DNA of 64,000 nucleotides from Fidelibacterota bacterium (GTDB lineage Bacteria; Fidelibacterota; Marinisomatia; Marinisomatales; TCS55): NCBI GenBank assembly GCA_018674655.1, contig JABGZQ010000066.1, positions 1 to 64,000 of the forward strand, read 5' to 3'. Shown piece by piece: positions 38,833 to 46,207 of this stretch (position 1 is its first letter; each line of letters starts with the position of its first letter). The notes under the pieces were generated by a model. It saw only the letters and a program-made list of their open reading frames with translations, ran no database searches and was not told where the DNA came from. The position numbers and the translations under genes were made by a program.

Positions 38833-39540
38833 ATGAAAAAATTAATCCTGCTTACGTTATCATTATTCATAATATCTTGCGGAAAACAGACGGCGCCACC
38901 GTTGGAACTTCAAGATAAAGATAAGGTCCAAGCCTCCAATGAGGTCAGTCGGGCCAACCTTCCAAAACCGCAAGAAGCCACCTTTGGTTCTTCAGAACCG
39001 GAAACGCTCTCTGTCACAGCGGAGGATACGAAAGAAAATAGTATCGCCGATCAACCAGAACATGGCCCAGCACCTGATTTAGAAGCCGATAAAAAAATTG
39101 TGGCAGAAATACCAAAAAGTAAATTTAAAGTTGAACCTGAAATTCTATTTTCTGATTTCGCCTGGGAAAAGTATATGGTAGAACCAGGTGATTATTTAAT
39201 AAAAATTGCTAAAAAAGAATATGGTGATTTTCGTTTGTGGCGACAAATTTATGCTTGGAATAGAGATGAAATTGGCGAGAACCCAAACATCATTTATCCA
39301 TATCATTTTCTAAATATTCAAAAAGAACGACTTTCTGCAAAAACCGATGAACCCACTTATACAGAGTACACCGTTCAGGCTGGTGACAATCTTTGGAATA
39401 TCGCCGGAAACAAATATGGTGATGCCAAATCATGGATCATCCTTCTTTGGGATAATGAAGATATAATCAAAGCAAATGCCGGTATTCTTAATCCTGGTAT
39501 GGTTTTGAAACTGCGGGAGAAGTTGGACCCCAACGCTTAA
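38833..39540 (+). CDS. LysM-domain lipoprotein
   Basis: The 235 residues start at ATG 38833, which gives a lipoprotein signal with IISC (Cys16); the upstream ATG at 38806 does not. Two LysM-type repeats follow a Pro/Glu-rich linker: 'YMVEPGDYLIKIAKKEYGD' near 116-134 and 'YTVQAGDNLWNIAGNKYGD' near 180-198. LysM binds peptidoglycan, so it is an envelope protein. The birA-like gene follows after 6 bases. Confidence 0.88.
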   Translation: MKKLILLTLSLFIISCGKQTAPPLELQDKDKVQASNEVSRANLPKPQEATFGSSEPETLSVTAEDTKENSIADQPEHGPAPDLEADKKIVAEIPKSKFKVEPEILFSDFAWEKYMVEPGDYLIKIAKKEYGDFRLWRQIYAWNRDEIGENPNIIYPYHFLNIQKERLSAKTDEPTYTEYTVQAGDNLWNIAGNKYGDAKSWIILLWDNEDIIKANAGILNPGMVLKLREKLDPNA

Positions 39541-39546
39541 AACGCA

Positions 39547-40329
39547 ATGCTGTTTACCAATCTGGTCCAGGCCAACCTGAAAACCAGAGTTCTTGGTCAA
39601 CGAATAGAATATTACACACGGCTGGAGTCCACCAATAAGGAAGCCTGGAAGATTATAAAGGATGGCGCTAAATCGGGCACAGTCGTTATTACAGATAATC
39701 AAGTTAGTGGCAAAGGCCGGGGGAATCGTCAATGGATAGCCTCTCCGGATAAAAGCCTAACCTTTTCTCTCCTTCTTTTTTCAGATTTAGATGCAAGTCT
39801 AACCGGTTGGCTTCCCATTCTATCTGGGGTAGCTGTCAAAATGGCATTGATGAAATTTAATATGCCCATTCAACTTAAATGGCCAAACGACCTTATTTTT
39901 AATAGGAAAAAGGTGGGTGGCATTCTCTGTGAGTCCAAAGTAAAAGGAAATGAATTAAAGCAAATTGTTATTGGTATTGGACTCAATGTTAATGAAACTA
40001 TGGACGATTTTGATGACTCAATTCAATCCACAGCAACCTCACTCCATATCGCAATGAATAAATTTTATCAGCGGGAAAGGATACTTGCAGAAATATTGAA
40101 TGCGTTAGAATCCCTTATTAAAGGAATGCCAAATAATTGTGATTTGATTCGATCTGAATGGGAATCTGCTTGTGGCCATATGAATGAACCAGTAGAATTC
40201 CATCATGGTGCCGGATTAGTAAATGGCGTATTTAAATCATTGGGGAATGCAGGGTCAGCCATTATAAATCACAATGGGAAAGAGTCTGAATATTATTCAG
40301 GGGAAATTTTCGAATCAATACCGATATAA
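39547..40329 (+). CDS. birA: Biotin--[acetyl-CoA-carboxylase] ligase
   Basis: This 260-residue ligase attaches biotin to carboxylase carrier proteins via biotinyl-AMP. The catalytic motif region GKGRGNRQW near 58-66 and 'LKWPNDLIFNRKKVGGILCE' near 114-133 are characteristic. There is no N-terminal DNA-binding domain, so this is a class I enzyme without repressor function. It serves the carboxylase to which the 23-25 kb carboxyltransferase would belong. It converges on the CDF gene, overlapping by 15 bases. Confidence 0.92.
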   Translation: MLFTNLVQANLKTRVLGQRIEYYTRLESTNKEAWKIIKDGAKSGTVVITDNQVSGKGRGNRQWIASPDKSLTFSLLLFSDLDASLTGWLPILSGVAVKMALMKFNMPIQLKWPNDLIFNRKKVGGILCESKVKGNELKQIVIGIGLNVNETMDDFDDSIQSTATSLHIAMNKFYQRERILAEILNALESLIKGMPNNCDLIRSEWESACGHMNEPVEFHHGAGLVNGVFKSLGNAGSAIINHNGKESEYYSGEIFESIPI

Positions 40330-41481
40330 GGGTGATACGTTTGTTTTGATTTCATAGCCAGGATATTTTTGTGCTAAATCTTCTTCTAAAGATTTGCAGC
40401 ATTCCACAATTTTATCTTGACCCAACCCAATAATCATATTTATTCCAAATAAGATTACATGATGATTCTCAGTCTTAACAACACGAATATCATGAAAATC
40501 AATGATACGGTCATTATTGCGCCACTTGTCATTTAAATAATTTTTTATCTCATTCACCACAGGATCGTTGGGATGAACCGGATCCATATGAACTGTTGGC
40601 TCTACACCCAATGCTTGTTCCAAACAATTTTCCACTTTTTCAGAAATATCATGTGCTATTTCAGTGGTTTCATCTGCATCAATTTCCACATGAATACTCA
40701 CAAACTTATCATGGCCATAGCTGTGAACTGTAATATCGTGGGCGCCTAAAACACCATCTATGCTCATCACAATCTGCCGAATAGTTTCCACTTCTTCTGA
40801 TGTGGGCGGCTTTCCGATAAGGTCATCTACGGCATCTCGAGCAATTTCAAATCCTGTGTAGATCAAAAATAATGCTACCCCCAACCCGGCCCAGCCATCA
40901 ATAGTTGGATATCCAAATCTCCCTGCAATAAGTGCCGCAACGACCAATAGACTCGAAATCGCATCGGTTCTATGATGCCAAGCATCCGCATGAAGCGTGC
41001 CGGAAGCAATTCTGGCAGAAAGAAACTCTGCATATCGTGCTGTCATTTCTTTCAATAATATTGTAACGGATAATAAGATAATCATCCACCAACTTGCTTC
41101 AACCAGTTCAGGATGTTGAATTCGGTTTATAGCCACTTGAATGAATTCAATGCCAGCTACAACTAATAAAATGGCAATAATTAACGTGGCAATATATTCT
41201 GCACGGCCATGTCCATAGGGGTGTTCAACATCTGCGGGCTTTTCTGCTTGCTTGAATCCCCAGATCACAACCATGGACGAAACTACATCAGACAAGGTAT
41301 GGACAGCATCCGCGATGACACTTACCGCTCCTACCATAATACCAATCGTTAATTTCAAAACAAAAAGAATCCCATTAACAAGTACAGAAACCCAGCCCTG
41401 AAATACGCCGATTTTGGATCTGTAAACATGAGCTGACTCTTTTGTGTTCGGAACGTAATAGTTTGTTATTTTTTCAAACAT
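40315..41481 (-). CDS. Cation diffusion facilitator (CDF) transporter
   Basis: This 388-residue metal/proton antiporter has six membrane segments. The metal-site motifs are 'DAVHTLSDVVSS' near 59-70 in TM2 and 'HRTDAISS' near 168-175 in TM5. A cytoplasmic domain follows with 'HDITVHSYGHDKFVSIHVEIDA' near 248-269. The C-terminal tail is longer than in the basic CDF fold and carries a second domain-like repeat. Zn, Fe or Mn cannot be distinguished here. It is the last host-like gene before the island. Confidence 0.9.
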   Translation of the reverse strand: MFEKITNYYVPNTKESAHVYRSKIGVFQGWVSVLVNGILFVLKLTIGIMVGAVSVIADAVHTLSDVVSSMVVIWGFKQAEKPADVEHPYGHGRAEYIATLIIAILLVVAGIEFIQVAINRIQHPELVEASWWMIILLSVTILLKEMTARYAEFLSARIASGTLHADAWHHRTDAISSLLVVAALIAGRFGYPTIDGWAGLGVALFLIYTGFEIARDAVDDLIGKPPTSEEVETIRQIVMSIDGVLGAHDITVHSYGHDKFVSIHVEIDADETTEIAHDISEKVENCLEQALGVEPTVHMDPVHPNDPVVNEIKNYLNDKWRNNDRIIDFHDIRVVKTENHHVILFGINMIIGLGQDKIVECCKSLEEDLAQKYPGYEIKTNVSPLYRY

Positions 41482-41587
41482 TTAAGTTATCCAGTGGACT
41501 TTTAATTCTATCAAAAGTAATTTTTGAAATATGAGTGTATATCTATAGTTTTCTTTTTCTCTATTACATTAATAGATAATAAAACTA

Positions 41588-41725
41588 GCTACAACAATGT
41601 ATAAAAGTAATAGCGGTTTGGGTTTTACTCAAGCCGTTTTTGCGCTTAATTAAGTATATTGCTTCCCGAAGATTAGTAGCATTTTATCCGTTACTACTCT
41701 TATACTAGACCGTTATAGCACATAT
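41588..41725 (+). repeat. attC-like imperfect palindrome A
   Basis: GTATAAAAGTAATAGCGG (41599-41616) and CCGTTACTACTCTTATAC (41688-41705) are inverted copies with 15 of 18 bases matching. They are flanked by ACAACAATGTATA at the left and ACCGTTATAGCAC at the right. This is the architecture of an integron-type recombination site: two long arms, unpaired spacers and conserved ends. It lies directly before the serine hydrolase gene. Confidence 0.6.
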
Positions 41726-41757
41726 AAAATGAAGTGTAAATTTAATATCACAAAACG

Positions 41758-42948
41758 ATGCGTAAAACAATAACAATATTCACAAAACACCATATACTTT
41801 TGATGTTCGTATTATTATTCTTGGTTAATGAAAGTTTTTCTCAGAATTATGAGATTAAAAACTCTTTAGATAAAATTTCTAATGAATATACAAACAGGAA
41901 AAAACCACCTGGTTTAGCAATCACAGTAATAAAAGACAACAAAGTATTTTGGTCTTACAAATATGGTTATTCAGACATTGAAAAAAAGACTGCAATGAAT
42001 TCTGATCTTATAATGAATATAGCCTCAGTTTCTAAAACTATAACTACAACTGCTATTTTGCAATTATGGGAAAGAGGTGCAGTAAATTTAGATGATGATA
42101 TAAATAAGTATCTGAATTTTAAAGTTGCTAATCCAAATCATCCCAAAAAAATAATAACTATAAAACAACTCTTAACACATAGCTCTTCTATAACAGAAAG
42201 TGTTGAATACGGAAACAGTTATTTATGCGGAGACCCTGTAATGCCACTTTCTGATTGGCTTAAAAATTACTTCGATATTAATGGGAAATTTTATAATGAA
42301 AAAAACAATTTTCATCCTTGGAAGCCGGGTGAGAACTATAAGTACTCTAATATTGCATTTGGCCTACTTGGTCTAATTGTTGAAGAAGTGAGCAAACAGC
42401 CTTTTAATGAGTATTGCAAAAAAAATATTATGCTTCCATTAAAAATGGATAATTCTTCTTGGTTTATAAATGATCTAGATACATCCGAATTAGTAAAACA
42501 GTATGCAAAAGCCTCTGAAGATAATCGAAATAGTGAATGGGTATCTAAGTTGATTAAAAGTCAAATAGAAGATTATTTTGAATTATGTAATTACAGTTTT
42601 TACAATTATCCTGATGGCCTTTTTAAGACCACTATTACAGAATTGTCTCACTTCATGATTGCAATGATGAATGAAGGAAAATATAATAATCATCAAATAC
42701 TAAAACCTTCCACTGTATCTGAGATGCTTACTCTGCAAGTGAAAGATTACGATATCCAAGGATTAGGGTGGAAAAAAATTAATTATGGAACTTTTTCTTT
42801 CTGGGGGCATAGTGGACGTGACCCTGGAGTAAGGACGCATATGTATTTTAATCCTGATACAAAAATAGGAATCATTCTCTTTCAGAATAATGGAGAAGGG
42901 TCTACCATTAAATTAGTTGAAAATATATATTCCTTGATGATTGAATAA
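41758..42948 (+). CDS. Beta-lactamase-family serine hydrolase
   Basis: This 396-residue class C beta-lactamase-like hydrolase has a signal peptide (about 1-29). The nucleophile motif SVSK (S-x-x-K) is near 84-87. A YSN motif is in 'YKYSNIAFGLLG' near 194 and an HSG triad in 'FWGHSGRDPG' near 345. Such proteins are usually peptidases or esterases, not resistance enzymes. It is the first gene in the cassette-like array and reads like a Bacteroidota protein. There is no operon partner. Confidence 0.85.
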   Translation: MRKTITIFTKHHILLMFVLLFLVNESFSQNYEIKNSLDKISNEYTNRKKPPGLAITVIKDNKVFWSYKYGYSDIEKKTAMNSDLIMNIASVSKTITTTAILQLWERGAVNLDDDINKYLNFKVANPNHPKKIITIKQLLTHSSSITESVEYGNSYLCGDPVMPLSDWLKNYFDINGKFYNEKNNFHPWKPGENYKYSNIAFGLLGLIVEEVSKQPFNEYCKKNIMLPLKMDNSSWFINDLDTSELVKQYAKASEDNRNSEWVSKLIKSQIEDYFELCNYSFYNYPDGLFKTTITELSHFMIAMMNEGKYNNHQILKPSTVSEMLTLQVKDYDIQGLGWKKINYGTFSFWGHSGRDPGVRTHMYFNPDTKIGIILFQNNGEGSTIKLVENIYSLMIE

Positions 42949-42954
42949 AAATTA

Positions 42955-43506
42955 ATGAAAGAAGTTAAGAGAACACTCGAAGAACAAAGAATTGAGTTTG
43001 CTAATGGGAAATTTCTTGCAACACCATTAGCAGGATTAATTGTTTGGACTATAATTGGGTTTGTCGGAATTTTTTTCTCTGATTTTATAGCTGTTTGGTC
43101 CATTTTTATTGGAACAGGTAGTATTGTGTACCTAGGTCTCTTCCTCTCAAAATTCACAGGTGAAAATTTCCTTGATAAAAGTAAACCGAAAAATGAATTT
43201 GATACTCTTTTCCTTTTTACTGTAGGACAAGCCATTCTTGTTTATTCAATAGCAATACCTTTTTTCCTCGTTAACTATTCTTCACTTCCACTGACCGTTG
43301 GAATTCTGACTGGATCAATGTGGTTGCCATTCTCTTGGATTGTAAAACATTGGATTGGAATTTTTCACGCACTGGCAAGGACAATTTTGGTTTTGACTCT
43401 TTGGTATCTTTTGCCTGAATATAGATTCATAGCAATTCCATTTGGAATCGTTTTGATTTACGTAATCACACTAATAATCTTAAAAAACAGAAAGAAAACT
43501 GAATGA
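42955..43506 (+). CDS. Multi-pass membrane protein, DUF7010-like
   Basis: This 183-residue protein has five or six hydrophobic segments. The layout (short charged N-terminus, then 'GKFLATPLAGLIVWTIIGFVG') resembles small DUF7010-type membrane proteins that often travel in cassettes; the family match is from memory. It starts 6 bases after the serine hydrolase and is followed by palindrome B. Function unknown. Confidence 0.6.
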   Translation: MKEVKRTLEEQRIEFANGKFLATPLAGLIVWTIIGFVGIFFSDFIAVWSIFIGTGSIVYLGLFLSKFTGENFLDKSKPKNEFDTLFLFTVGQAILVYSIAIPFFLVNYSSLPLTVGILTGSMWLPFSWIVKHWIGIFHALARTILVLTLWYLLPEYRFIAIPFGIVLIYVITLIILKNRKKTE

Positions 43507-43510
43507 AAAA

Positions 43511-43568
43511 CGCACAACAACAATGCATATAAACCCATAACTGACGGTTATACGAGACCATAGCACTT
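43511..43568 (+). repeat. attC-like imperfect palindrome B (short form)
   Basis: ACAACAATGCATA (43517-43529) differs from the ACAACAATGTATA of sites A and D at one base. TATAAACC (43528-43535) pairs with GGTTATA (43546-43552) allowing a bulge, and the right end reads GAGACCATAGCAC, close to site A's ACCGTTATAGCAC. The site is only about 58 bases, a short version of A. Confidence 0.55.
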
Positions 43569-43579
43569 ATTGAAAATAA

Positions 43580-44266
43580 ATGGAGAGAATAAGGAATATT
43601 ATTGATAAGAATTTGATTGGCAAAAAGGTGCTATTACTTTTTGTCCTGACAAATCTTGTTTATGCGATTATGTTGATAGTAACAATTCCAAAAACAATGA
43701 CATTTTCAAATGGGATGAAATTACTGGATATGATGCCAATGGGATACAATTCAGAATATATTAACTCTCTTTTCGAGGCTTTAGGAAAAAATGGACGACA
43801 AGTTTATTTGTATAACCAACTTCCTATTGATATGATTTATCCATTTCTCTTTGGAATCAGTTATTGCTTATTAATTGGTTACTTTTTGAAAAAACTAAAC
43901 AAATCAAGATCCGTATTTTTCTACCTATGCTTTCTACCATTGATTGCCGGTTTAGCCGATTATTTGGAGAATTTTGGAATTATCATAATGTTGAACAGTT
44001 ATCCAAACTTGTCGCAAACTTCAATGGTTGCAACAAATATGTTTTCAGTAGTAAAAAGCATGACAACAACAGTCTTTTTTGTCGCGTTGATTATTGCCCT
44101 GCTAATGCTTGGAATTAAGACAATGAAAGAAAAAAAACAAGTGCTAACACCATGTAAAAATGCATTAAAACGCAGTTTAGCTAAAACGTTGTATGTCAGC
44201 AGACACCAAAGGAGAAAAGAAAAGAGAGATGGTTTATTACAATTGCTATTTATAGATAATAATTAA
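43580..44266 (+). CDS. Integral membrane protein, function unknown
   Basis: The open frame gives 228 residues. The first 185 or so form a four-helix membrane protein ('LLLFVLTNLVYAIMLIVTI' near 18-36, and near 96-115, 117-135, 155-180). The last 40 residues are basic and overlap the attC-like site C (44138-44215), so the natural stop may once have been near the KEKK at about 44140 and the tail is read-through into the recombination site. No family recognised. Confidence 0.55.
   Translation: MERIRNIIDKNLIGKKVLLLFVLTNLVYAIMLIVTIPKTMTFSNGMKLLDMMPMGYNSEYINSLFEALGKNGRQVYLYNQLPIDMIYPFLFGISYCLLIGYFLKKLNKSRSVFFYLCFLPLIAGLADYLENFGIIIMLNSYPNLSQTSMVATNMFSVVKSMTTTVFFVALIIALLMLGIKTMKEKKQVLTPCKNALKRSLAKTLYVSRHQRRKEKRDGLLQLLFIDNN
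44138..44215 (+). repeat. Possible attC-like site C within the 3' end of the membrane-protein frame
   Basis: GTGCTAACAC (44141-44150) at the left and CAGACACC (44209-44216) at the right could form the outer arms of a cassette site, with a low-complexity interior. The pairing is weaker than in sites A, D and E, and the element lies inside an open frame. I include it because its position, between two unrelated single genes, matches the others. Confidence 0.3.
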
Positions 44267-44275
44267 AATACTTTT

Positions 44276-44908
44276 ATGAGTTGGTACGATACATTTTCTA
44301 GTTTTTACGATTTAACTGTAGAACCTCATTATAAAAAAGCAAGAAAAATAGGCGTAGCTGCATTGAATTTGAAAGAAGGAGATGTTGTTTTGGATTTAGC
44401 TTGTGGCACGGGATCAAATTTCAAGTATCTAAGTCCTTTGGTTGGGAAAACTGGCTTAGTAATTGGTTTAGATTATTCCAAAGGAATGATAAGCAAGGCG
44501 AAAAAAAAAGTAACCAAAAATAATTGGGGAAATATTATACTAATCCAAGTAGATGCAAAACAAATTAGCAAGGAACAATTAAATAAAATTTGTGGGCGTG
44601 AAATCCAATTTGACAATGTCATTTGTGTTTTGGGATTATCCGTTATCCCTAAACATGAAGAGGTTTTTGAAAAAACCTACGCCTTATTGAAACCAGTTGG
44701 GAACTATGTAATCATAGATATCTATGCTGATAAATTTGTTCCTCAATCCTGGTGGACAGAGCTTGTAGCAAGAGCAGATTTAAAACGCAAATCGTGGGAA
44801 TTATTAGAAAAGAATACCACTAGTTTTTCGCTTAATAATATATCAAAGAAACGACATTTACACGGAGGACTTTTATATATTGCTTCTGGCAAGAAAAAAA
44901 GTTCGTGA
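44276..44908 (+). CDS. Class I SAM-dependent methyltransferase
   Basis: This 210-residue methyltransferase has motif I DLACGTGSNF near 40-49 and 'VIGLDYSKGMISKAK' near 63-77, the SAM-binding Rossmann core. The substrate is unknown; it resembles UbiE-like small methyltransferases. It follows the membrane-protein gene by 9 bases and is followed by palindrome D. Confidence 0.85.
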   Translation: MSWYDTFSSFYDLTVEPHYKKARKIGVAALNLKEGDVVLDLACGTGSNFKYLSPLVGKTGLVIGLDYSKGMISKAKKKVTKNNWGNIILIQVDAKQISKEQLNKICGREIQFDNVICVLGLSVIPKHEEVFEKTYALLKPVGNYVIIDIYADKFVPQSWWTELVARADLKRKSWELLEKNTTSFSLNNISKKRHLHGGLLYIASGKKKSS

Positions 44909-44920
44909 AGGTAAAAAAGA

Positions 44921-44998
44921 GCCGAACACACAACAATGTATATGAAATCATAGCGGCCTATCGGCAGGCTACGCTTCAAATACTAAACTTTGGGGCAT
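44921..44998 (+). repeat. attC-like imperfect palindrome D
   Basis: This site carries ACAACAATGTATA (44930-44942), identical to site A. The arm TATATGAAATCATAGCGGCC (44939-44958) is matched by the inverted AGGCTACGCTTCAAATA (44966-44982), and the site ends in TTTGGGGCAT. The two arms share a TATxTGAAxxxTAGC core in opposite orientation. Confidence 0.65.
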
Positions 44999-45009
44999 AT
45001 TAAAACACA

Positions 45010-45918
45010 ATGGCTAATATTTTGGTTACAGGCGGAACTGGACTCATTGGAAGGCACCTTTGCAAAAGGTTAAAAGAAAAAGGGTATTCAGTCTCTATAT
45101 TAAGTAGAACACAAAATGATGATTCTGGGTTTCCAATTCACCAATGGAACATAGAGCAAGGTCTAATCGATCAAGAGGCAATCACAACAGCTGATTATAT
45201 TATTCATTTGGCAGGTGCTAACATTGCAGATAAGAGATGGACTAAAAACAGAAAAAAAACAATTCTTGACAGTCGACAAAAACCTGCTCATTTGATTTAC
45301 TCAAAAATTAATGAATCAAACAAAAGCATAAAAGCATTTATATCCGCCTCTGCTATCGGGTACTATGGATCAGAATCCTCTGAAAAAATATTTAGCGAAG
45401 ATGATTCTCCAACAAAAGACTTTTTAGGATCTACATGTGAGAAATGGGAAAACTCTACTAAACTTTTTAAGGAAAAAGAAATTAGAACCGTCTTAATTAG
45501 AACAGGTGTTGTGCTAACAAGTAATGGAGGTGCCTTGGCAAAAATCAAAACACCAGTTGACTTGGGAATAGCTTCTGCCCTTGGAGATGGCAAACAATTT
45601 CTTCCATGGATACACATTGACGACCTATGTAACATCTACATTAAGGCAATTGAAGATATTAAAATGACAGGCCCATATAACGCAGTTGCCCCGGACCACA
45701 AAACAAATAAAGAATTCACTCATGTTTTGGCTAGAGTTCTTAAGAAACCTTTCTGGTTTCCTAATGTACCTGCCTTCACTATGAAATTGATCTTTGGTGA
45801 ATTATCCAAAATACTATTAGAAGGAAGTCGAGTGTCTTCTAATAAAATCAGAACAGCTGGCTACAAATTCTTATTCCCAAAACTAGAGGATGCTCTTAAT
45901 GATTTATTAATAAAATAA
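45010..45918 (+). CDS. TIGR01777-type NAD-dependent epimerase/dehydratase
   Basis: This 302-residue protein has the N-terminal nucleotide motif TGGTGLIGRHLC near 7-18, and 'YIIHLAGANIADKRWT' and 'SASAIGYYGSESSEK' as in the TIGR01777/YfcH family of short-chain-type nucleotide-binding proteins. The family function is unclear; a sugar or lipid oxidoreductase role is sometimes suggested. It begins 10 bases after site D and precedes site E, so it is a further cassette-like single gene. Confidence 0.85.
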   Translation: MANILVTGGTGLIGRHLCKRLKEKGYSVSILSRTQNDDSGFPIHQWNIEQGLIDQEAITTADYIIHLAGANIADKRWTKNRKKTILDSRQKPAHLIYSKINESNKSIKAFISASAIGYYGSESSEKIFSEDDSPTKDFLGSTCEKWENSTKLFKEKEIRTVLIRTGVVLTSNGGALAKIKTPVDLGIASALGDGKQFLPWIHIDDLCNIYIKAIEDIKMTGPYNAVAPDHKTNKEFTHVLARVLKKPFWFPNVPAFTMKLIFGELSKILLEGSRVSSNKIRTAGYKFLFPKLEDALNDLLIK

Positions 45919-45924
45919 ACATAC

Positions 45925-46046
45925 TCCAACATTTGCTAAAGTACATAGCTACATTATTACTAAATTCAACAAAACGTTTACACAGTATCTCTCAGATCAG
46001 TCCGTTTGACATGACCGCCACGATACTTTAGCATGGCGTTCGAATG
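45925..46046 (+). repeat. attC-like imperfect palindrome E
   Basis: TGCTAAAGTA (45934-45943) and TACTTTAGCA (46024-46033) form a perfect 10-bp inverted repeat about 80 bases apart, with CTCCAACAT before and TGGCGTTCGAATGC after it. It closes the last cassette-like gene. The spacer to hypD (46034-46207) also contains the tandem repeats and palindrome described separately. Confidence 0.5.
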
Positions 46047-46124
46047 CTTAATATATTACAATTAAGCCTCCTCTCTTTTTTGTTTCAATCACTAAATTTT
46101 AACTTTTAAATTCATTTGTGCACT

Positions 46125-46164
46125 TAGGCACAATGTAGGCACAATGCATTTAGTAGGCACAATG
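46125..46164 (+). repeat. Three direct repeats TAGGCACAATG
   Basis: TAGGCACAATG occurs at 46125-46135, 46136-46146 (abutting) and 46154-46164. The last two are each followed by CATTT. They lie 44-83 bases before the hypD start, in the promoter region. They look like an array of binding sites for a regulator of the glycyl radical enzyme operon. Confidence 0.65.
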
Positions 46165-46178
46165 CATTTGTACAACTC

Positions 46179-46190
46179 ACCCAATTGGGT
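46179..46190. promoter_or_regulatory. Perfect 12-bp palindrome before the hypD RBS
   Basis: ACCCAATTGGGT is a perfect palindrome that ends 6 bases before the GGAGG ribosome-binding site (46197-46201) of hypD. It is placed to act as an operator or a mRNA hairpin controlling initiation. Confidence 0.45.
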
Positions 46191-46207
46191 AAAATCGGAG
46201 GATTACA

